In this document: positions 16,567 to 28,207 of the stretch, piece by piece
Position numbering within the stretch: position 1 is the stretch's first letter
Layout: every line of letters starts with the position of its first letter
DNA from: Oceanobacillus manasiensis
GTDB lineage: Bacteria > Bacillota > Bacilli > Bacillales > Amphibacillaceae
Assembly: GCF_000724085.1 (NCBI RefSeq)
Contig: NZ_CCDL010000001.1
Span: 1,550,001 to 1,614,000 of the forward strand
DNA: 64,000 nt
Direction: 5' to 3'
Program-made: the position numbers and the translations under genes
Notes under the pieces: model-generated
Seen by the model: the letters and a program-made list of their open reading frames with translations, nothing else
What the model was told of the DNA's origin: nothing
Database searches by the model: none

Positions 16567-18627
16567 CTACTTCAATATCTCCTCCAAAGCACTCTCCACA
16601 TCTGTCGTCGGCTGCTGACAAGCAAAGTTCTCACAAATATAAATAGTCGTTTTATTTTCTATTTGCTTATAATCAGCTGCAAATGAAGCGACCCTTGCCA
16701 AACGCTCAGCATCTTCAGCGACCAATAACGTAATATGGGGTAGGAAATGCTGGTTCAGTTCTCGGATTAAACGCTGTCTAGCTGGGTCGTTCTCCATACC
16801 GATAATTACAACTTCCTTCGTTGGATTCTCGGTTAACTGCAATGCTTGCAGGAAGAACGGCGCTGCCGAAGCCTGTCGCTTTATATCATCATAAAAGCTA
16901 TGGTACATTTCATCCACTTTATCAAGATAAAGAGACTCTCCGGTTAAATATCCAATCCTAGCAAGCATAACAGCTGCTACACTGTTACCAGAAGGTATGG
17001 CGCCATCATAAACATCTTTATCTTCTGCAATAAGTTCCTCACTGTCTTTTCCACTGAAAAAGAAGCCACCATTTTCCTCGTCCCAGAATAATGCAAGCAT
17101 TTGATCAGCTAGATGCTTGGCTTTCCTTAGATAGTCCAGCGAATACGTTGCTTCATATAATTCGAGGTAAGCCCAGGAAAGATAAGCATAGTCGTCAATA
17201 TAAGCTTTATACTTCGTTTCGCCATCACGATACCGAGCCATCAGGCGGTCATCATCCATAAGCTTTTCTTCAATAAAGGCAACTGCCCCCTTGGCATAAT
17301 TTAAGTATTCATCCTGATCAAATACTCTTGATGCCTTTGCTAGAGCGGCAATTACCATGGCGTTCCATGAGGTTAAGACCTTGTCATCGACATGTGGGTA
17401 GACGCGTTTCTCCCTTACCTCTAACAGTTTCTGCCGGGATTCCTCTATCTGCTTGCTTAACAGTGCAGGCTTGATGCCGTGTTTTGCTGCTTCTATTCCT
17501 AAGTCCTTGCCAATAAGGTTCGGAATATTTTTTCCTTCAAAATTACCTTGAGGGGAAATGGAATAGACATCTGCAAACAAAGAGCCTGCTTCGTCTCCTA
17601 GGACAGATAATATCTCGTCATAGTTCCACACATAATACTTTCCTTCTACACCTTCAGAGTCAGCATCAATTGCAGAATAATAGGCTCCATCTGCTCCCTT
17701 CATTTCCCGCTGTAAAAAGGTGATGATTTCAGTAGCTATTTTTTTAAAATGTTCATCCTTTGTTAGCAGATATCCTTCTGTATATGCAATTAAGAGTAAA
17801 GCATTGTCATAGAGCATTTTTTCAAAGTGGGGGACAAGCCATGTTTCATCTGTCGCATATCTGGCAAAACCAAATCCAATATGATCATACATGCCGCCTT
17901 CTGCCATAGAGTAAAGGGTTTTCTTCGCCATATCGAGTGCAGCATTGTTCCCATTTGCTTGATAGTGTCTGTGTAAAAAGGTAAGTACATGTGGCATAGG
18001 GAATTTTGGAGCATCCCCAAAGCCTCCATACGAAAGATCAAACTGCTTGGAAAGTTGATCGAAAGCCTCCTGACAGCTTTTCTCCGTAAGTCTGGATTCA
18101 CTTTTGGCCATGACGGTTCGTTTCAGTGCTGCACGTACACTTTCCGTAACTTCGGAAATATGGGCAGGATCATCTTCATATTTTCTGTGCAATTGTGTCA
18201 GCATTTCCATTACGCCTGGTCTTCCATATTTACTTTCTTTAGGGAAATAGGTACCCGCATAAAAAGGGATCTGATCAGGTGTCATCACAACTGTTAATGG
18301 CCAGCCACCATGCCCTGTCATCATTTGGCAGACCTTCATATAAATCGAGTCAACATCTGGACGTTCTTCTCTGTCTACTTTTATCGAGACATAATGGGAG
18401 TTTAAAAGGTCGGCAACTTCTTCATCTTCAAAGGATTCGTGTGCCATAACATGACACCAATGACAAGTACTATATCCAATAGATAAGAAGATTGGCTTTC
18501 CTTCCCGCTTTGCTTTATCAAACGCCTTTTCTCCCCATGGGAGCCAATCCACAGGATTATATGCATGCTGGAGTAAGTATGGAGACTTTTCTTTTATTAA
18601 TCCGTTCGGTTTTTGGTTTGATGTCAT
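16567..18627 (-). CDS. yyaL: Thioredoxin-domain protein YyaL (DUF255)
   Basis: A 686-residue protein. Its N-terminal thioredoxin-like DUF255 domain (about residues 5-165) contains [17 protein letters not shown], the C-H-W-C signature, and [14 protein letters not shown]. The remainder is an (alpha/alpha)6-barrel-like region resembling glycosyl hydrolase or epimerase folds ([34 protein letters not shown]). Homologues occur from bacteria to human SPATA20; no reaction is established. The start at 18627 follows AAGGTGATCATCCT; the frame extends 66 codons upstream without a ribosome site. It is monocistronic. Confidence 0.9.
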   Translation of the reverse strand: MTSNQKPNGLIKEKSPYLLQHAYNPVDWLPWGEKAFDKAKREGKPIFLSIGYSTCHWCHVMAHESFEDEEVADLLNSHYVSIKVDREERPDVDSIYMKVCQMMTGHGGWPLTVVMTPDQIPFYAGTYFPKESKYGRPGVMEMLTQLHRKYEDDPAHISEVTESVRAALKRTVMAKSESRLTEKSCQEAFDQLSKQFDLSYGGFGDAPKFPMPHVLTFLHRHYQANGNNAALDMAKKTLYSMAEGGMYDHIGFGFARYATDETWLVPHFEKMLYDNALLLIAYTEGYLLTKDEHFKKIATEIITFLQREMKGADGAYYSAIDADSEGVEGKYYVWNYDEILSVLGDEAGSLFADVYSISPQGNFEGKNIPNLIGKDLGIEAAKHGIKPALLSKQIEESRQKLLEVREKRVYPHVDDKVLTSWNAMVIAALAKASRVFDQDEYLNYAKGAVAFIEEKLMDDDRLMARYRDGETKYKAYIDDYAYLSWAYLELYEATYSLDYLRKAKHLADQMLALFWDEENGGFFFSGKDSEELIAEDKDVYDGAIPSGNSVAAVMLARIGYLTGESLYLDKVDEMYHSFYDDIKRQASAAPFFLQALQLTENPTKEVVIIGMENDPARQRLIRELNQHFLPHITLLVAEDAERLARVASFAADYKQIENKTTIYICENFACQQPTTDVESALEEILK

Positions 18628-18721
18628 AGGATGATCACCTTCTATTCGTAAAATGTTATATGTTACTTTACCACAAAACACCAATTCCATACCAAATAGG
18701 AAAGCATCATTCCTTCTTGAA

Positions 18722-18741
18722 CTTGACGTTAACGTTAATGG
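18722..18741 (+). promoter_or_regulatory. Orphan MerR-type promoter/operator
   Basis: CTTGACGTTAACGTTAATGG combines a -35-like TTGACG with the CGTTAACG palindrome seen in promoters of MerR-family regulators in Firmicutes. No MerR gene or other target follows on the + strand; the inverted repeat at 18778 lies where the gene should begin. Confidence 0.4.
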
Positions 18742-18777
18742 TAAACTGAAATTATTGAAAATTGAAAGAAAAGATAA

Positions 18778-18817
18778 CACCCCAAAAGTTAGACTTGACA
18801 CTCTAACTTTTAGGGTG
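18778..18817. repeat. Inverted repeat, possible IS3-family end scar or terminator
   Basis: ACCCCAAAAGTTAGA and TCTAACTTTTAGGGT form a near-perfect 15-bp inverted repeat with an 8-base centre. The arms recall the ends of IS150/IS3-type elements in Bacillaceae, from memory. There is no transposase. It may simply be the terminator of the minus-strand esterase gene, though a T run is missing. Confidence 0.4.
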
Positions 18818-18859
18818 CAATACAAAGGCCAAGGGTGGTTCTTATTCTACAGATAAACA

Positions 18860-20023
18860 TTAATTATTTGCTAAAAAACCTGTAGGATTTACATTTTTAA
18901 AGAATATTATGCCATCATATTGTTCAATTGGTTTTATTGTCAACCTTAAACCACCACTTTCGAGGACCTTCATTTTTTGATTAGCCCAGCTAGGTTGACA
19001 TGGTATAAAAAACGATTCATACATTGTTTGATTTAAAAGCCATTCTAGATGTTTTTTGTTTACTTTTTTAAAAGAGAAAACTTCACCAAAAGGATTGCCA
19101 TATTTGCCTTCCTTGGCATAGTACCCTATAACAATACTTTGTTCTTTAATATTATTATTTGTGTTTTCAAACATAGACTTATAAGGAGAAAGAAGACTTG
19201 AAGAACTTAACTTCTTAATATGAAGATTATGTGCCCAAATAATAATCTTTTCATTAGGATATAATTCCTCCGCTAAATATTCTAAATTCCTAGCCATTAA
19301 ATAATCCCTATATTCAAATAGTTGGGAAAACCCTTTTTCTATGTTAGCTTTGAAGTAATCTACTCGATTATTTATAGAATGTATAATTCCTTTTTTCAAA
19401 CGCTGTTCGTTTAGAAGATCTATACCTTTTAATTCCTGAAGAAGTATTTCTCCTAAATTGATAAGTTCTTCGAATTCTTTCTGTATTTCCTTTTTCTTGA
19501 TTCGCTCCATTTTTAGAATTTCATTAACCCGATCATCAAACTTTTGAAATTTTTGTTTTAGGTCATTTGGTAGTTCCTTAAGCAGGAAACTACTTAGATG
19601 CTTCCCTTCACTTTGCTGTACATCGACACCAGCTAATTTAAGAGGTTGTTCATATGATTTTGTTTGCTGAATATATTCAAACAGTTCAAGGTTTGTACTA
19701 TTTTGCCACATCTTTCCTATTGAACCTTGCATAAACTCTAAGAGTGCTATATTTGTTGTTTCTACTAAATAGTCTCCAAGTAAACAATCTCCTAACTCAC
19801 TTTCAAAAGCTATAACATTAAAACCTAGTTCTTTATGCAGATATTTAATTAAATCAATTTTACTTGAACTATATTCTTTCACACAGTGGCTGCTCTCACC
19901 TAAGAAGATAAATTTCTTGTTCTCTAAAAGAGTTTTTAAAAAATCGTAATTATTTTTATTCCCAGGAGTATTTAATTTTATACATTCATCTTGAATGGTT
20001 TCTACCAGATAACCAGTTTTCAT
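18860..20023 (-). CDS. Erythromycin esterase family protein
   Basis: A 387-residue protein of the erythromycin esterase (Ere) superfamily. Conserved points are FLGESSHCVKEYSSSK (the catalytic-type E and H), VIAFESELGD, GVDVQQSEG, YRDYLMARNLEYLAEE and IIIWAHNLHIKK. Ere enzymes open macrolide lactone rings; many chromosomal homologues in Bacillaceae have no proven substrate, so resistance is possible but not shown. The gene is AT-rich relative to its neighbours and lies next to a possible insertion scar and an orphan MerR-type operator, so acquisition by transfer is plausible. The ATG at 20023 follows GAGGAGCTGATTTAT. Confidence 0.82.
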   Translation of the reverse strand: MKTGYLVETIQDECIKLNTPGNKNNYDFLKTLLENKKFIFLGESSHCVKEYSSSKIDLIKYLHKELGFNVIAFESELGDCLLGDYLVETTNIALLEFMQGSIGKMWQNSTNLELFEYIQQTKSYEQPLKLAGVDVQQSEGKHLSSFLLKELPNDLKQKFQKFDDRVNEILKMERIKKKEIQKEFEELINLGEILLQELKGIDLLNEQRLKKGIIHSINNRVDYFKANIEKGFSQLFEYRDYLMARNLEYLAEELYPNEKIIIWAHNLHIKKLSSSSLLSPYKSMFENTNNNIKEQSIVIGYYAKEGKYGNPFGEVFSFKKVNKKHLEWLLNQTMYESFFIPCQPSWANQKMKVLESGGLRLTIKPIEQYDGIIFFKNVNPTGFLANN

Positions 20024-20430
20024 ATAAATCAGCTCCTCGCTAATTATCTACTAAACTTTCAATCCATGGATCCTTAGATTATTCAACGCCTAACGAATAT
20101 AAGCGCAACCACCAAGTAGAAATGAGCACTCTTTAGTAGCGAAACGCCCACTTTACTTGGAGAGGCGGGCATGATAGCCTAACATGGCAAGCCAGCAGTG
20201 TCTCTAAATAAACTGGCTTCCTGGCTTCGAAATCTTGCCCGCAGAGGCTGTGGCAGAAGTTTACTTGCAAACACACCTGGAATAAGGATGAGATGGAAGC
20301 AAATCCAGTTACCTTAAAATATTTTCGAATTATCTGTGGGTAAAAAATGGGGTTGTCCAGTTGTAGTTTGTTTTTAGTTGTGGATTTTTAAAAGTGGAAT
20401 TGATTCTTAAATCGCGCAAACTCTCGTTCA
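20024..20430. other. Non-coding stretch with an imperfect inverted repeat
   Basis: No supported gene. GCGGGCATGAT (20165-20175) and ATCTTGCCCGC (20232-20242) form an imperfect inverted repeat around a smaller GCCAG/CTGGC pair, the general shape of a dispersed Bacillaceae palindromic element. Otherwise nothing is recognised. Confidence 0.4.
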
Positions 20431-20646
20431 TTACGAGCGGCTTTTTCCCTGGTCCGCCTCGATGGTTTTTAGCTTGTCCATTACTTCAGTATGTTGCTCC
20501 TTGCTTTCTTGCTTCATAACTGTTTGTTCTTCCAAAATAGAAACCACTGTAGTGATAAGCTGTGATAGTGTTTTCTCTATTTGGTCAAATCTTTCATTTT
20601 GTTTATCCAACATCTGTTCTAAACGATCAAATCTTTCCTCACTCAA
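20431..20646 (-). CDS. Small coiled-coil protein
   Basis: A 71-residue, highly charged protein predicted to be one coiled coil (RFDRLEQMLDKQNERFDQIE, then LSQLITTVVSILEEQ). The TTG at 20646 is chosen as start because the canonical AGGAGGTGATT lies directly upstream; the GTG at 20655 lies inside that ribosome site. It resembles the two small proteins at 61073 and 61507 in layout. Function is unknown. Confidence 0.65.
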   Translation of the reverse strand: MSEERFDRLEQMLDKQNERFDQIEKTLSQLITTVVSILEEQTVMKQESKEQHTEVMDKLKTIEADQGKSRS

Positions 20647-20708
20647 CCTAATCACCTCCTTGTCCTAACCATTCTAACGTACCGTCTATTAGGTTTTTAC
20701 AGAGGAAT

Positions 20709-20840
20709 TTATTCTTCAACAGCTACTGCAATTTTACTGGCAATCCAACGTTTTGCAGTCGCTTCATCAATTTCATAGATTTTCCCCGCACGGAGCAAAT
20801 CCCCATGATATGCTGTTTGTACATTCATTTTTACCTTCAT
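20709..20840 (-). CDS. Small 43-residue protein, phage-head-associated-like fold
   Basis: The frame begins MKVKMNVQTAYHGDLLRAGK and ends with a helix (EATAKRWIASKIAVAVEE). GGAGGAGAACAGAA precedes the ATG. The pattern strand, YHGD, K-x-Y-E-I-D-E-x-T-A-x-R-W-I resembles short proteins near phage head genes (YqbF N-terminal-like), an impression only. It is followed on the same strand by the small coiled-coil gene, 62 bases away, and no other phage gene is present. Confidence 0.6.
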   Translation of the reverse strand: MKVKMNVQTAYHGDLLRAGKIYEIDEATAKRWIASKIAVAVEE

Positions 20841-20936
20841 TTCTGTTCTCCTCCAATTCATTACATATTCCAAGTATACAGGAAATAAGTCTATAAAAAA
20901 ATAAGTGGCCCCTGAAAAGGAGTCACTTTAGTAGTA

Positions 20937-23381
20937 TTATAACTCGGGTATAGTAAATCTATTGTCTTGCAGTATTTTTTCTAATTCTATTTGTGGGATA
21001 GGTTTGCTAAATAGATAGCCCTGATACTCATCACAAGCTTTCCCTGTTAAAGAATGTAACTGGTCGTTTGTTTCTACACCTTCTGCTATGACATTTAGTT
21101 CGAGACTGTTTGCCATACTGATAATGGTGCTAACAATGGCTTCATCTTTCACATGATGCATATTATCAATAAAAAGCTTGTCGATCTTTAACGTATCAAG
21201 TGGAAAAGATCTTAGATAGCTTAATGAAGAATATCCTGTACCAAAGTCATCGAGTGATAAGAGAACTCCCATCTCCTTTAATTCCATCATGACAGGAAGC
21301 GCATGCTCTGGATCTTGGACAATACTCTCTGTTAATTCAAGCTCTAATGAAGAGGCTGGAAAATTCGTTGTTTGTAATACTTCCTTCACTACCGAAGTAA
21401 AGTCGCTTTGCTGAAACTGCAAAGCCGAAATATTCACACTTACTCTTAATGGTCTGTCTATCAACGCTTCCCACTTCTTTGCTTGTTCGCAAGCAGTTTG
21501 CATCACCCATTTTCCAATGGGGATGATTAAGCCAGTCTCTTCTGCCAATGGAATAAATTTGTTAGGTGGTACTAGCCCCAGATCAGGGTGCTGCCACCTT
21601 ATCAGTGCTTCCATTCCTTTTATGTTTCCTGTCTTTACATCCACTTGTGGTTGATAATGCAATACAAATTCGTCATTTACAAGTGCTTTTCGCAGACCGA
21701 GTTCAAGGTTCATCTTATTGGCAATGATGTCATTCATGTCAGAGGTGAAAAATTGATAATTATTCTTCCCAAGTTCTTTTGCTCTGTACATGGATATATC
21801 AGCATGTTTCACCAAGGTTTCTGCATCCATTCCATCTTCAGGATAAATACTAATTCCAATAGACCCCGAAATAATCAGTTCATTCTGCTCGTGAAAAAAT
21901 GGCTGATTAATGGATTCCAAAATAGCTTGTGCTGTGTTGGCAATTTCCTTATGAGAAGTGTGGGGAAAGATGAGAATGTACTCATCACCACCCTGTCTTG
22001 CCAGCATGTCCTTCTTTCCAATACAGGCCTCCATTCTTCTGGCCATCTCTTTCAATAAACTATCTCCTGTCGCATGGCCGAGCGAATCATTAATGTTTTT
22101 AAAACGATCCAAATCAATGAACAAGACTGCTAGAATCTGTCCATCAAAGGAGGCTTGTTCAATACATTTGGACAGGTAATTATTGAATAAGCGACGATTT
22201 GGTAGATCGGTCAGCGGATCACGATAAACCAGTTCATTGATCTGCTCCTCGGCTTTTTTTCGTTCTGAAATATCGCGTATAATACGACTAAAGTACGTTT
22301 CTTCCTCTCTTTTTAATGTAGAGAAAGATAATTCTATCGGTAGTTCTGTTCCATCCTTTTTTAAACCGAGAACCTCCACTGGTTTACCAGTGTTACTGGT
22401 TTGATTACTATTTAAATAGGGTTTTACTTTCTCTCTATGTGCTTGCCTAAATCTTTCTGGGATCATGATTTCCACATCTTGCCCCAATGCTTCAACTGCT
22501 TTATAACCAAAAATTTCCTCCGCAGCTTTATTCCACGATATAATCTTATTGTTTCCGTTACTTAGGATTACTGCATCACTCGCATTCATTACAAAGCTTT
22601 GATAAATGTTATCTATAAACTCTAATTCAGAAGTTTTTAATTGTAGTCTCCGGTCAAAATATATACTAACTAGGACAATACCTAATATTACAGCCATTCC
22701 AACTCCAACGGTGTATGCCATGATTGTACTGTTAATTGTCCCGCCCATGTTATGCATGGCATGATGCTCATGCATCGTTGTGAAATCTGCTGCTGCCATA
22801 CCAGTGTAATGCATCCCAGAAATAGCCATCCCCATAACGACAGAACTAATAACCTTTCTAACACGAAGGCTGAAGCGAGAGGAGTCTTTCTGAAAATAAA
22901 AAAGTAAATACAAAGCCGCCCAAGATGTTAAATAGGCTATGATGAAGGATAAAATTAATAAAAAGTGATTGTATACGATAGTTGCTTCCATTTGCATCGC
23001 ATCCATTCCAATATAATGCATGGATACAATACCAGTGCCAATGAAAAACGCGCCAATCAGCATAAATCTTCTTTTCGTTAATTCTTTACTTACAATAAAA
23101 AATGCAATGCCACTTGCTAGTACTGCTAGAAGGATAGAAAGAACCACAAGGACAACATTGTAGCTAACCTCAATTGATAAATGAAAAGCAAGCATAGCAA
23201 TAAAATGCATGGACCAAATTCCAAACCCAAAGGAAAAGGCACCTGCAGAGAGCCAGACTCTTCGCAGATTGCCTTTTGCTAATTTTAATCGATTCACTAA
23301 ACTAAGTGCTGTGTATGATGAAAAAATCGCAATTGCAATGGAAAGAATTACAAGAGGTACATTATATTCTGCTGTTATCAT
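20937..23381 (-). CDS. MHYT-PAS-GGDEF-EAL cyclic-di-GMP signalling protein
   Basis: An 814-residue membrane sensor. The N-terminal MHYT domain (about residues 1-245, seven helices) carries MHFIAMLAFH, MHYIGMDAM and MHYTGMAAAD, whose Met and His may bind copper and sense gases. A PAS domain follows (about 260-370, ISWNKAAEEIFGYKAVEALG). The GGDEF domain (about 390-545) has RQGGDEYILIF and the EAL domain (about 560-800) has MEALIRWQHPDLG, ELTESIV and SLDDFGTGYSSLSYL. Key residues of both catalytic domains are kept, so it may make and break cyclic di-GMP. It begins inside the 3' end of the EAL gene at 23362 (20-base overlap), so the two are co-expressed. Confidence 0.92.
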   Translation of the reverse strand: MITAEYNVPLVILSIAIAIFSSYTALSLVNRLKLAKGNLRRVWLSAGAFSFGFGIWSMHFIAMLAFHLSIEVSYNVVLVVLSILLAVLASGIAFFIVSKELTKRRFMLIGAFFIGTGIVSMHYIGMDAMQMEATIVYNHFLLILSFIIAYLTSWAALYLLFYFQKDSSRFSLRVRKVISSVVMGMAISGMHYTGMAAADFTTMHEHHAMHNMGGTINSTIMAYTVGVGMAVILGIVLVSIYFDRRLQLKTSELEFIDNIYQSFVMNASDAVILSNGNNKIISWNKAAEEIFGYKAVEALGQDVEIMIPERFRQAHREKVKPYLNSNQTSNTGKPVEVLGLKKDGTELPIELSFSTLKREEETYFSRIIRDISERKKAEEQINELVYRDPLTDLPNRRLFNNYLSKCIEQASFDGQILAVLFIDLDRFKNINDSLGHATGDSLLKEMARRMEACIGKKDMLARQGGDEYILIFPHTSHKEIANTAQAILESINQPFFHEQNELIISGSIGISIYPEDGMDAETLVKHADISMYRAKELGKNNYQFFTSDMNDIIANKMNLELGLRKALVNDEFVLHYQPQVDVKTGNIKGMEALIRWQHPDLGLVPPNKFIPLAEETGLIIPIGKWVMQTACEQAKKWEALIDRPLRVSVNISALQFQQSDFTSVVKEVLQTTNFPASSLELELTESIVQDPEHALPVMMELKEMGVLLSLDDFGTGYSSLSYLRSFPLDTLKIDKLFIDNMHHVKDEAIVSTIISMANSLELNVIAEGVETNDQLHSLTGKACDEYQGYLFSKPIPQIELEKILQDNRFTIPEL

Positions 23382-24438
23382 GTGTGTGATCAGGCCTTCC
23401 GTCTTTTTCTAAGTTGAGTGTTTCTATGGGGGTAGGAGTTGGCTTGGCGAAATAATAACCTTGAAATAATTCATAACCCATTTCAGAAAGATAGTTGTAA
23501 TCTTCTTCTGTTTCTACACCTTCTGCAAGCGTCTGCGCTCCCACTTCTTTAGAAAGTTTCAAAACGGAGGATGCTACTTCCTGTTTGAATTTATCTGTAC
23601 TTATGCCATTAGAAAACTCCATGGCGAGCTTGACAATATCTGGCTTTAGGTCAGCCAACTTTTGTAAATCATTAAAGCCTGTACCCACATCATCTAATGC
23701 ATATTTAAACCCATGCTTACGGTAATAGTCTAATATTGATTTTAAATGCTCGATATCCTCTACTTCATCTGTTTCCACCACTTCAAATACTACCTGCTCC
23801 GGTTTCATATTCAGCTTTTTAACTATAGCGAAAGTGGTGGCAAGACAATGCTCTGGAACATAAATAGCAGTTGGAATAAAATTAATAAAAATAAGTTTAT
23901 CAGAAGGTAAAGTAGCTGCATTTCTTACCGCCTGCAGCCTGCATGCACGATCGAGCGCAAACATCCGATTTCTCACTCTAGCAGCTTCAAATAGGTTAAA
24001 AGGTGGAATAACCCCTCCGTCTTGGTCGATTCCTCTTGAAAGAAGCTCGTATCCTATTATATGGGGTTCACCATTTTTTCTATTTATAATAGGTTGATAA
24101 TGTGTCGTAAGTTGGCTATCTTGTATTATCCCATCAATCCAGCTTGCTTCACGTTCTTCTTGAAACTGCTGAATTGGCTTCATTTTATATAATGTTTTAA
24201 GGGGGTCTACCTTGTCTGATTCGACGGCATAAATACTTTCAGAGTTTAGGTGGGCTTCAACATAATCCATCATATTGAAGAAGATAGTCTCTTTAACCCA
24301 AAACATTCTATCATTTATTGGTCCCCAGTGGTTCTCCGGCTTTCCTTCTATGTATTTCAAAAGTAACTTCGCCTCTTGATCTTCGGCAAAATAAACAGTA
24401 TACCCTCTGGGTTTTGGCTGGCAAATATCACAAAACAT
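23362..24438 (-). CDS. EAL-domain phosphodiesterase
   Basis: A 358-residue cytosolic protein. A Cys-bearing N-terminus (MFCDICQPKPRGYTVYF) and a region of about 110 residues precede an EAL domain (about 105-345): TTHYQPIINR, YELLSRG (ELL in place of EAL with the Glu kept), LIFINFIPTA, FEVVETDEVED, YALDDVGTGFNDLQ, AEGVETEEDY and LFQGYYFAKP. Metal and base residues appear intact, so cyclic-di-GMP hydrolysis is likely. The start at 24438 follows AAGGGGTGTATACAT; a start seven codons earlier lacks a ribosome site. Its stop lies inside the MHYT gene. Confidence 0.88.
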   Translation of the reverse strand: MFCDICQPKPRGYTVYFAEDQEAKLLLKYIEGKPENHWGPINDRMFWVKETIFFNMMDYVEAHLNSESIYAVESDKVDPLKTLYKMKPIQQFQEEREASWIDGIIQDSQLTTHYQPIINRKNGEPHIIGYELLSRGIDQDGGVIPPFNLFEAARVRNRMFALDRACRLQAVRNAATLPSDKLIFINFIPTAIYVPEHCLATTFAIVKKLNMKPEQVVFEVVETDEVEDIEHLKSILDYYRKHGFKYALDDVGTGFNDLQKLADLKPDIVKLAMEFSNGISTDKFKQEVASSVLKLSKEVGAQTLAEGVETEEDYNYLSEMGYELFQGYYFAKPTPTPIETLNLEKDGRPDHTHDNSRI

Positions 24439-24692
24439 ATGTATACACCCCTTATTCAATCTCTCACTAGTCTATTTATACCAGATAAGAAGACCTATTA
24501 CTAATAAATAGAGGTAGTATTACAGAGTTTTTAAACAAGGCACATCGAACAGGGAAGGACTTGTTCTCTTTTGATTTGCAACTTCTTGCTTACTTTTAAG
24601 CAATCTAGAGATGTATTTGGTCTATTGTTAATTTTGGGAAAATAAATTAAGCTTAATCCATGTATTATAGAAATATTTTCGGAGGTGTTTAA

Positions 24693-25046
24693 ATGGATCA
24701 TCCAATTCAGAATCAAATTGGTACAGTTTTCATACCCGTGAAAAATATAGAAGAAGCTCGAGATTGGTATAGTGATATCTTAGGGTTAGAGAAAGAGGGA
24801 GAAATTCAATTCGGCCATCTTTATGTATTGCCGATGGATGGAACAGGAATTGTCCTAGATAGCAAAATTTATTCTGAGGACAGTATATTTAAAGCTCCAG
24901 CTTTTCATTTGAATTCGAAAAATATTGAGGAAGCATTTCAATTTATGAAAGATAAAGGTGTTAACTTAATCACTGAAATTGAACACGGTCATTACTTTAA
25001 TTTTGCAGATCCAGATGGAAATGTGCTTATGGTGTGCAAATGTTAA
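24693..25046 (+). CDS. VOC (glyoxalase/bleomycin resistance-like) family protein
   Basis: A 117-residue single-domain protein of the vicinal oxygen chelate family, made of two beta-alpha-beta-beta-beta units: VFIPVKNIEEARDWYSDILG then AFHLNSKNIEEAFQFMKDKG, ending YFNFADPDGNVLMVC. Family members bind a metal and act as isomerases, dioxygenases or drug-binding proteins; substrate unknown. The ATG follows CGGAGGTGTTTAA. Confidence 0.85.
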   Translation: MDHPIQNQIGTVFIPVKNIEEARDWYSDILGLEKEGEIQFGHLYVLPMDGTGIVLDSKIYSEDSIFKAPAFHLNSKNIEEAFQFMKDKGVNLITEIEHGHYFNFADPDGNVLMVCKC

Positions 25047-25139
25047 ATGCGAGGTACAGGAAATAGAGCAATACGAAGCGCATTGCTCTTAGATGTTGAA
25101 GGGGAATTCTATCTTTAGAAGACTTGAAAGGGAGGGAGC

Positions 25140-25580
25140 TTAATAGCCATAAGCACCTTCACACGTATCGGCTACTGGCTCATAATAGCAATGTTGTTTG
25201 TACTGCCCTGTAAAGGGTTGACCATACCATGTAGGCGGGCATTCACCATACGGGTTGAAATACCATAGCGCATATTTAGAAGGATGCTCTCTCCAATAGT
25301 CTAAGGTTTGTTTTGCAAGCCTTTTTTCTGCAGTTCTTGCTCTGTTATAAAAGACGTTTCCTTTCTGTACTGCTTCAAAGGAGTAATTTCCACCTTGAAT
25401 TTGAAAAATCACATCATCTATTGACCTTAAATCTTGAAAATCTAAGCAATTCGCCTTGAGCCGGTTCACGATAACATTTCCAACCATCAGCATCCCTTGT
25501 TTCCCTTCACCTTCAGCCTCTGCCCGCATCATCCTTGCTACTAAATCAACATCGTTGTCCGTGTATCTCACTCTAGCCAT
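25140..25580 (-). CDS. cwlJ: Spore cortex-lytic cell wall hydrolase CwlJ
   Basis: A 146-residue hydrolase of the SleB/CwlJ family. It closely follows Bacillus CwlJ (142 residues) from memory: DVDLVARMMRAEAEGEGKQG near the N-terminus with the catalytic-type Glu, then GNVIVNRL, SFEAVQKGNVFYNRAR, ALWYFNPYGECPPTWYGQPF and the ending CYYEPVADTCEGAYGY. CwlJ sits in the spore coat and breaks down cortex during germination, especially with calcium-dipicolinate. There is no signal peptide, as expected for CwlJ. The start at 25580 follows GAGGTGATGAAA. Its partner gerQ is not nearby. This gene is direct evidence that the organism makes spores. Confidence 0.92.
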   Translation of the reverse strand: MARVRYTDNDVDLVARMMRAEAEGEGKQGMLMVGNVIVNRLKANCLDFQDLRSIDDVIFQIQGGNYSFEAVQKGNVFYNRARTAEKRLAKQTLDYWREHPSKYALWYFNPYGECPPTWYGQPFTGQYKQHCYYEPVADTCEGAYGY

Positions 25581-25782
25581 TTTCATCACCTCTAAAAGCA
25601 GTGTATGAAAAAAGCCTACTAAAATGTAGACTTTTTTATCATTTTTATGAATGGACAAGTAGAAATTTTTAGGCGGATTCACAATGTTTAATTGAGCACA
25701 CCCTAGTCCTCTGAGTTTTTTAAAAGGAATAAAGGAATGTTCCTTTTTTTGTAGAATAGTTACAGAAAAGGGAGGGGATAAA

Positions 25783-26295
25783 ATGTATACAACAAAGGAC
25801 CTTATTCAAGATCTAGAACAATTCAATGAATGGGCGGCAACCTTACTTAACATCGAGGAAAAGCAATTCTTTGAGCCAATTGCAGAGGGCAAATGGGGGA
25901 TAGCCGAAATTATTACCCATATTTCGTACTGGGACACGTATATACTTACCGGGATTTTGCCGGAAATGAAACAGGACACAGATATTCAGAGCATAGAGAT
26001 TGAAAAACTTAATCAAGAGGCGGAAGTTCACGCGCGTTCCGGACTCAGTCAGGAACAAATTATACAGGAACAACAGCAAGCTAGAAATGCTTTACTTATA
26101 GCTTTAAAAGCACGGTATAATGAAGATGAAGCATTTTTTGACACCACTTTTCAATTAAATGGGGAAAGTCTTGACGAGCATTCAGGTTATCCGCACTCTG
26201 TCTTTAACTATTTTAGTGGTTTTGTCTGGCATGATAATCATCATAGAAGACAGATCGAGGGCTTCCTAAAGGAGCAAAAGCAGTCAGTTGAATGA
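25783..26295 (+). CDS. DinB-like four-helix protein
   Basis: A 170-residue protein of the DinB/YfiT-like superfamily. The helical bundle and histidine pattern fit: ITHISYWDTYILTG (first metal histidine), then GFVWHDNHHRRQIEGFL near the C-terminus (two further histidines). Members are metal-dependent thiol transferases or of unknown role. The ATG follows GGGAGGGGATAAA. A terminator follows at 26300. Confidence 0.85.
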   Translation: MYTTKDLIQDLEQFNEWAATLLNIEEKQFFEPIAEGKWGIAEIITHISYWDTYILTGILPEMKQDTDIQSIEIEKLNQEAEVHARSGLSQEQIIQEQQQARNALLIALKARYNEDEAFFDTTFQLNGESLDEHSGYPHSVFNYFSGFVWHDNHHRRQIEGFLKEQKQSVE

Positions 26296-26299
26296 TGAA

Positions 26300-26331
26300 A
26301 AAGGAACCCTCAAGATTGGGTTCCTTTTTAA
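26300..26331. terminator. Bidirectional terminator
   Basis: AAGGAACCC / GGGTTCCTT stem with A run on the left and T run on the right, between the DinB-like gene and the convergent GH13 gene. Confidence 0.85.
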
Positions 26332-26332
26332 C

Positions 26333-28150
<1,818 letters not shown>

Positions 28151-28207
28151 TTATGATTATTAAAGTATGGTAGATTTGTAGAGAGCATAGCATAAAGTGA
28201 ATGGAAA

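Noticed and set aside
18860-20023. Antibiotic resistance island
   Set aside because: There is a single erythromycin-esterase-like gene and no transposase, integrase or second resistance gene; the inverted repeat is only suggestive.
20431-20840. Prophage remnant
   Set aside because: One of the two small genes resembles phage-associated proteins, but no integrase, terminase, capsid or tail gene is nearby.
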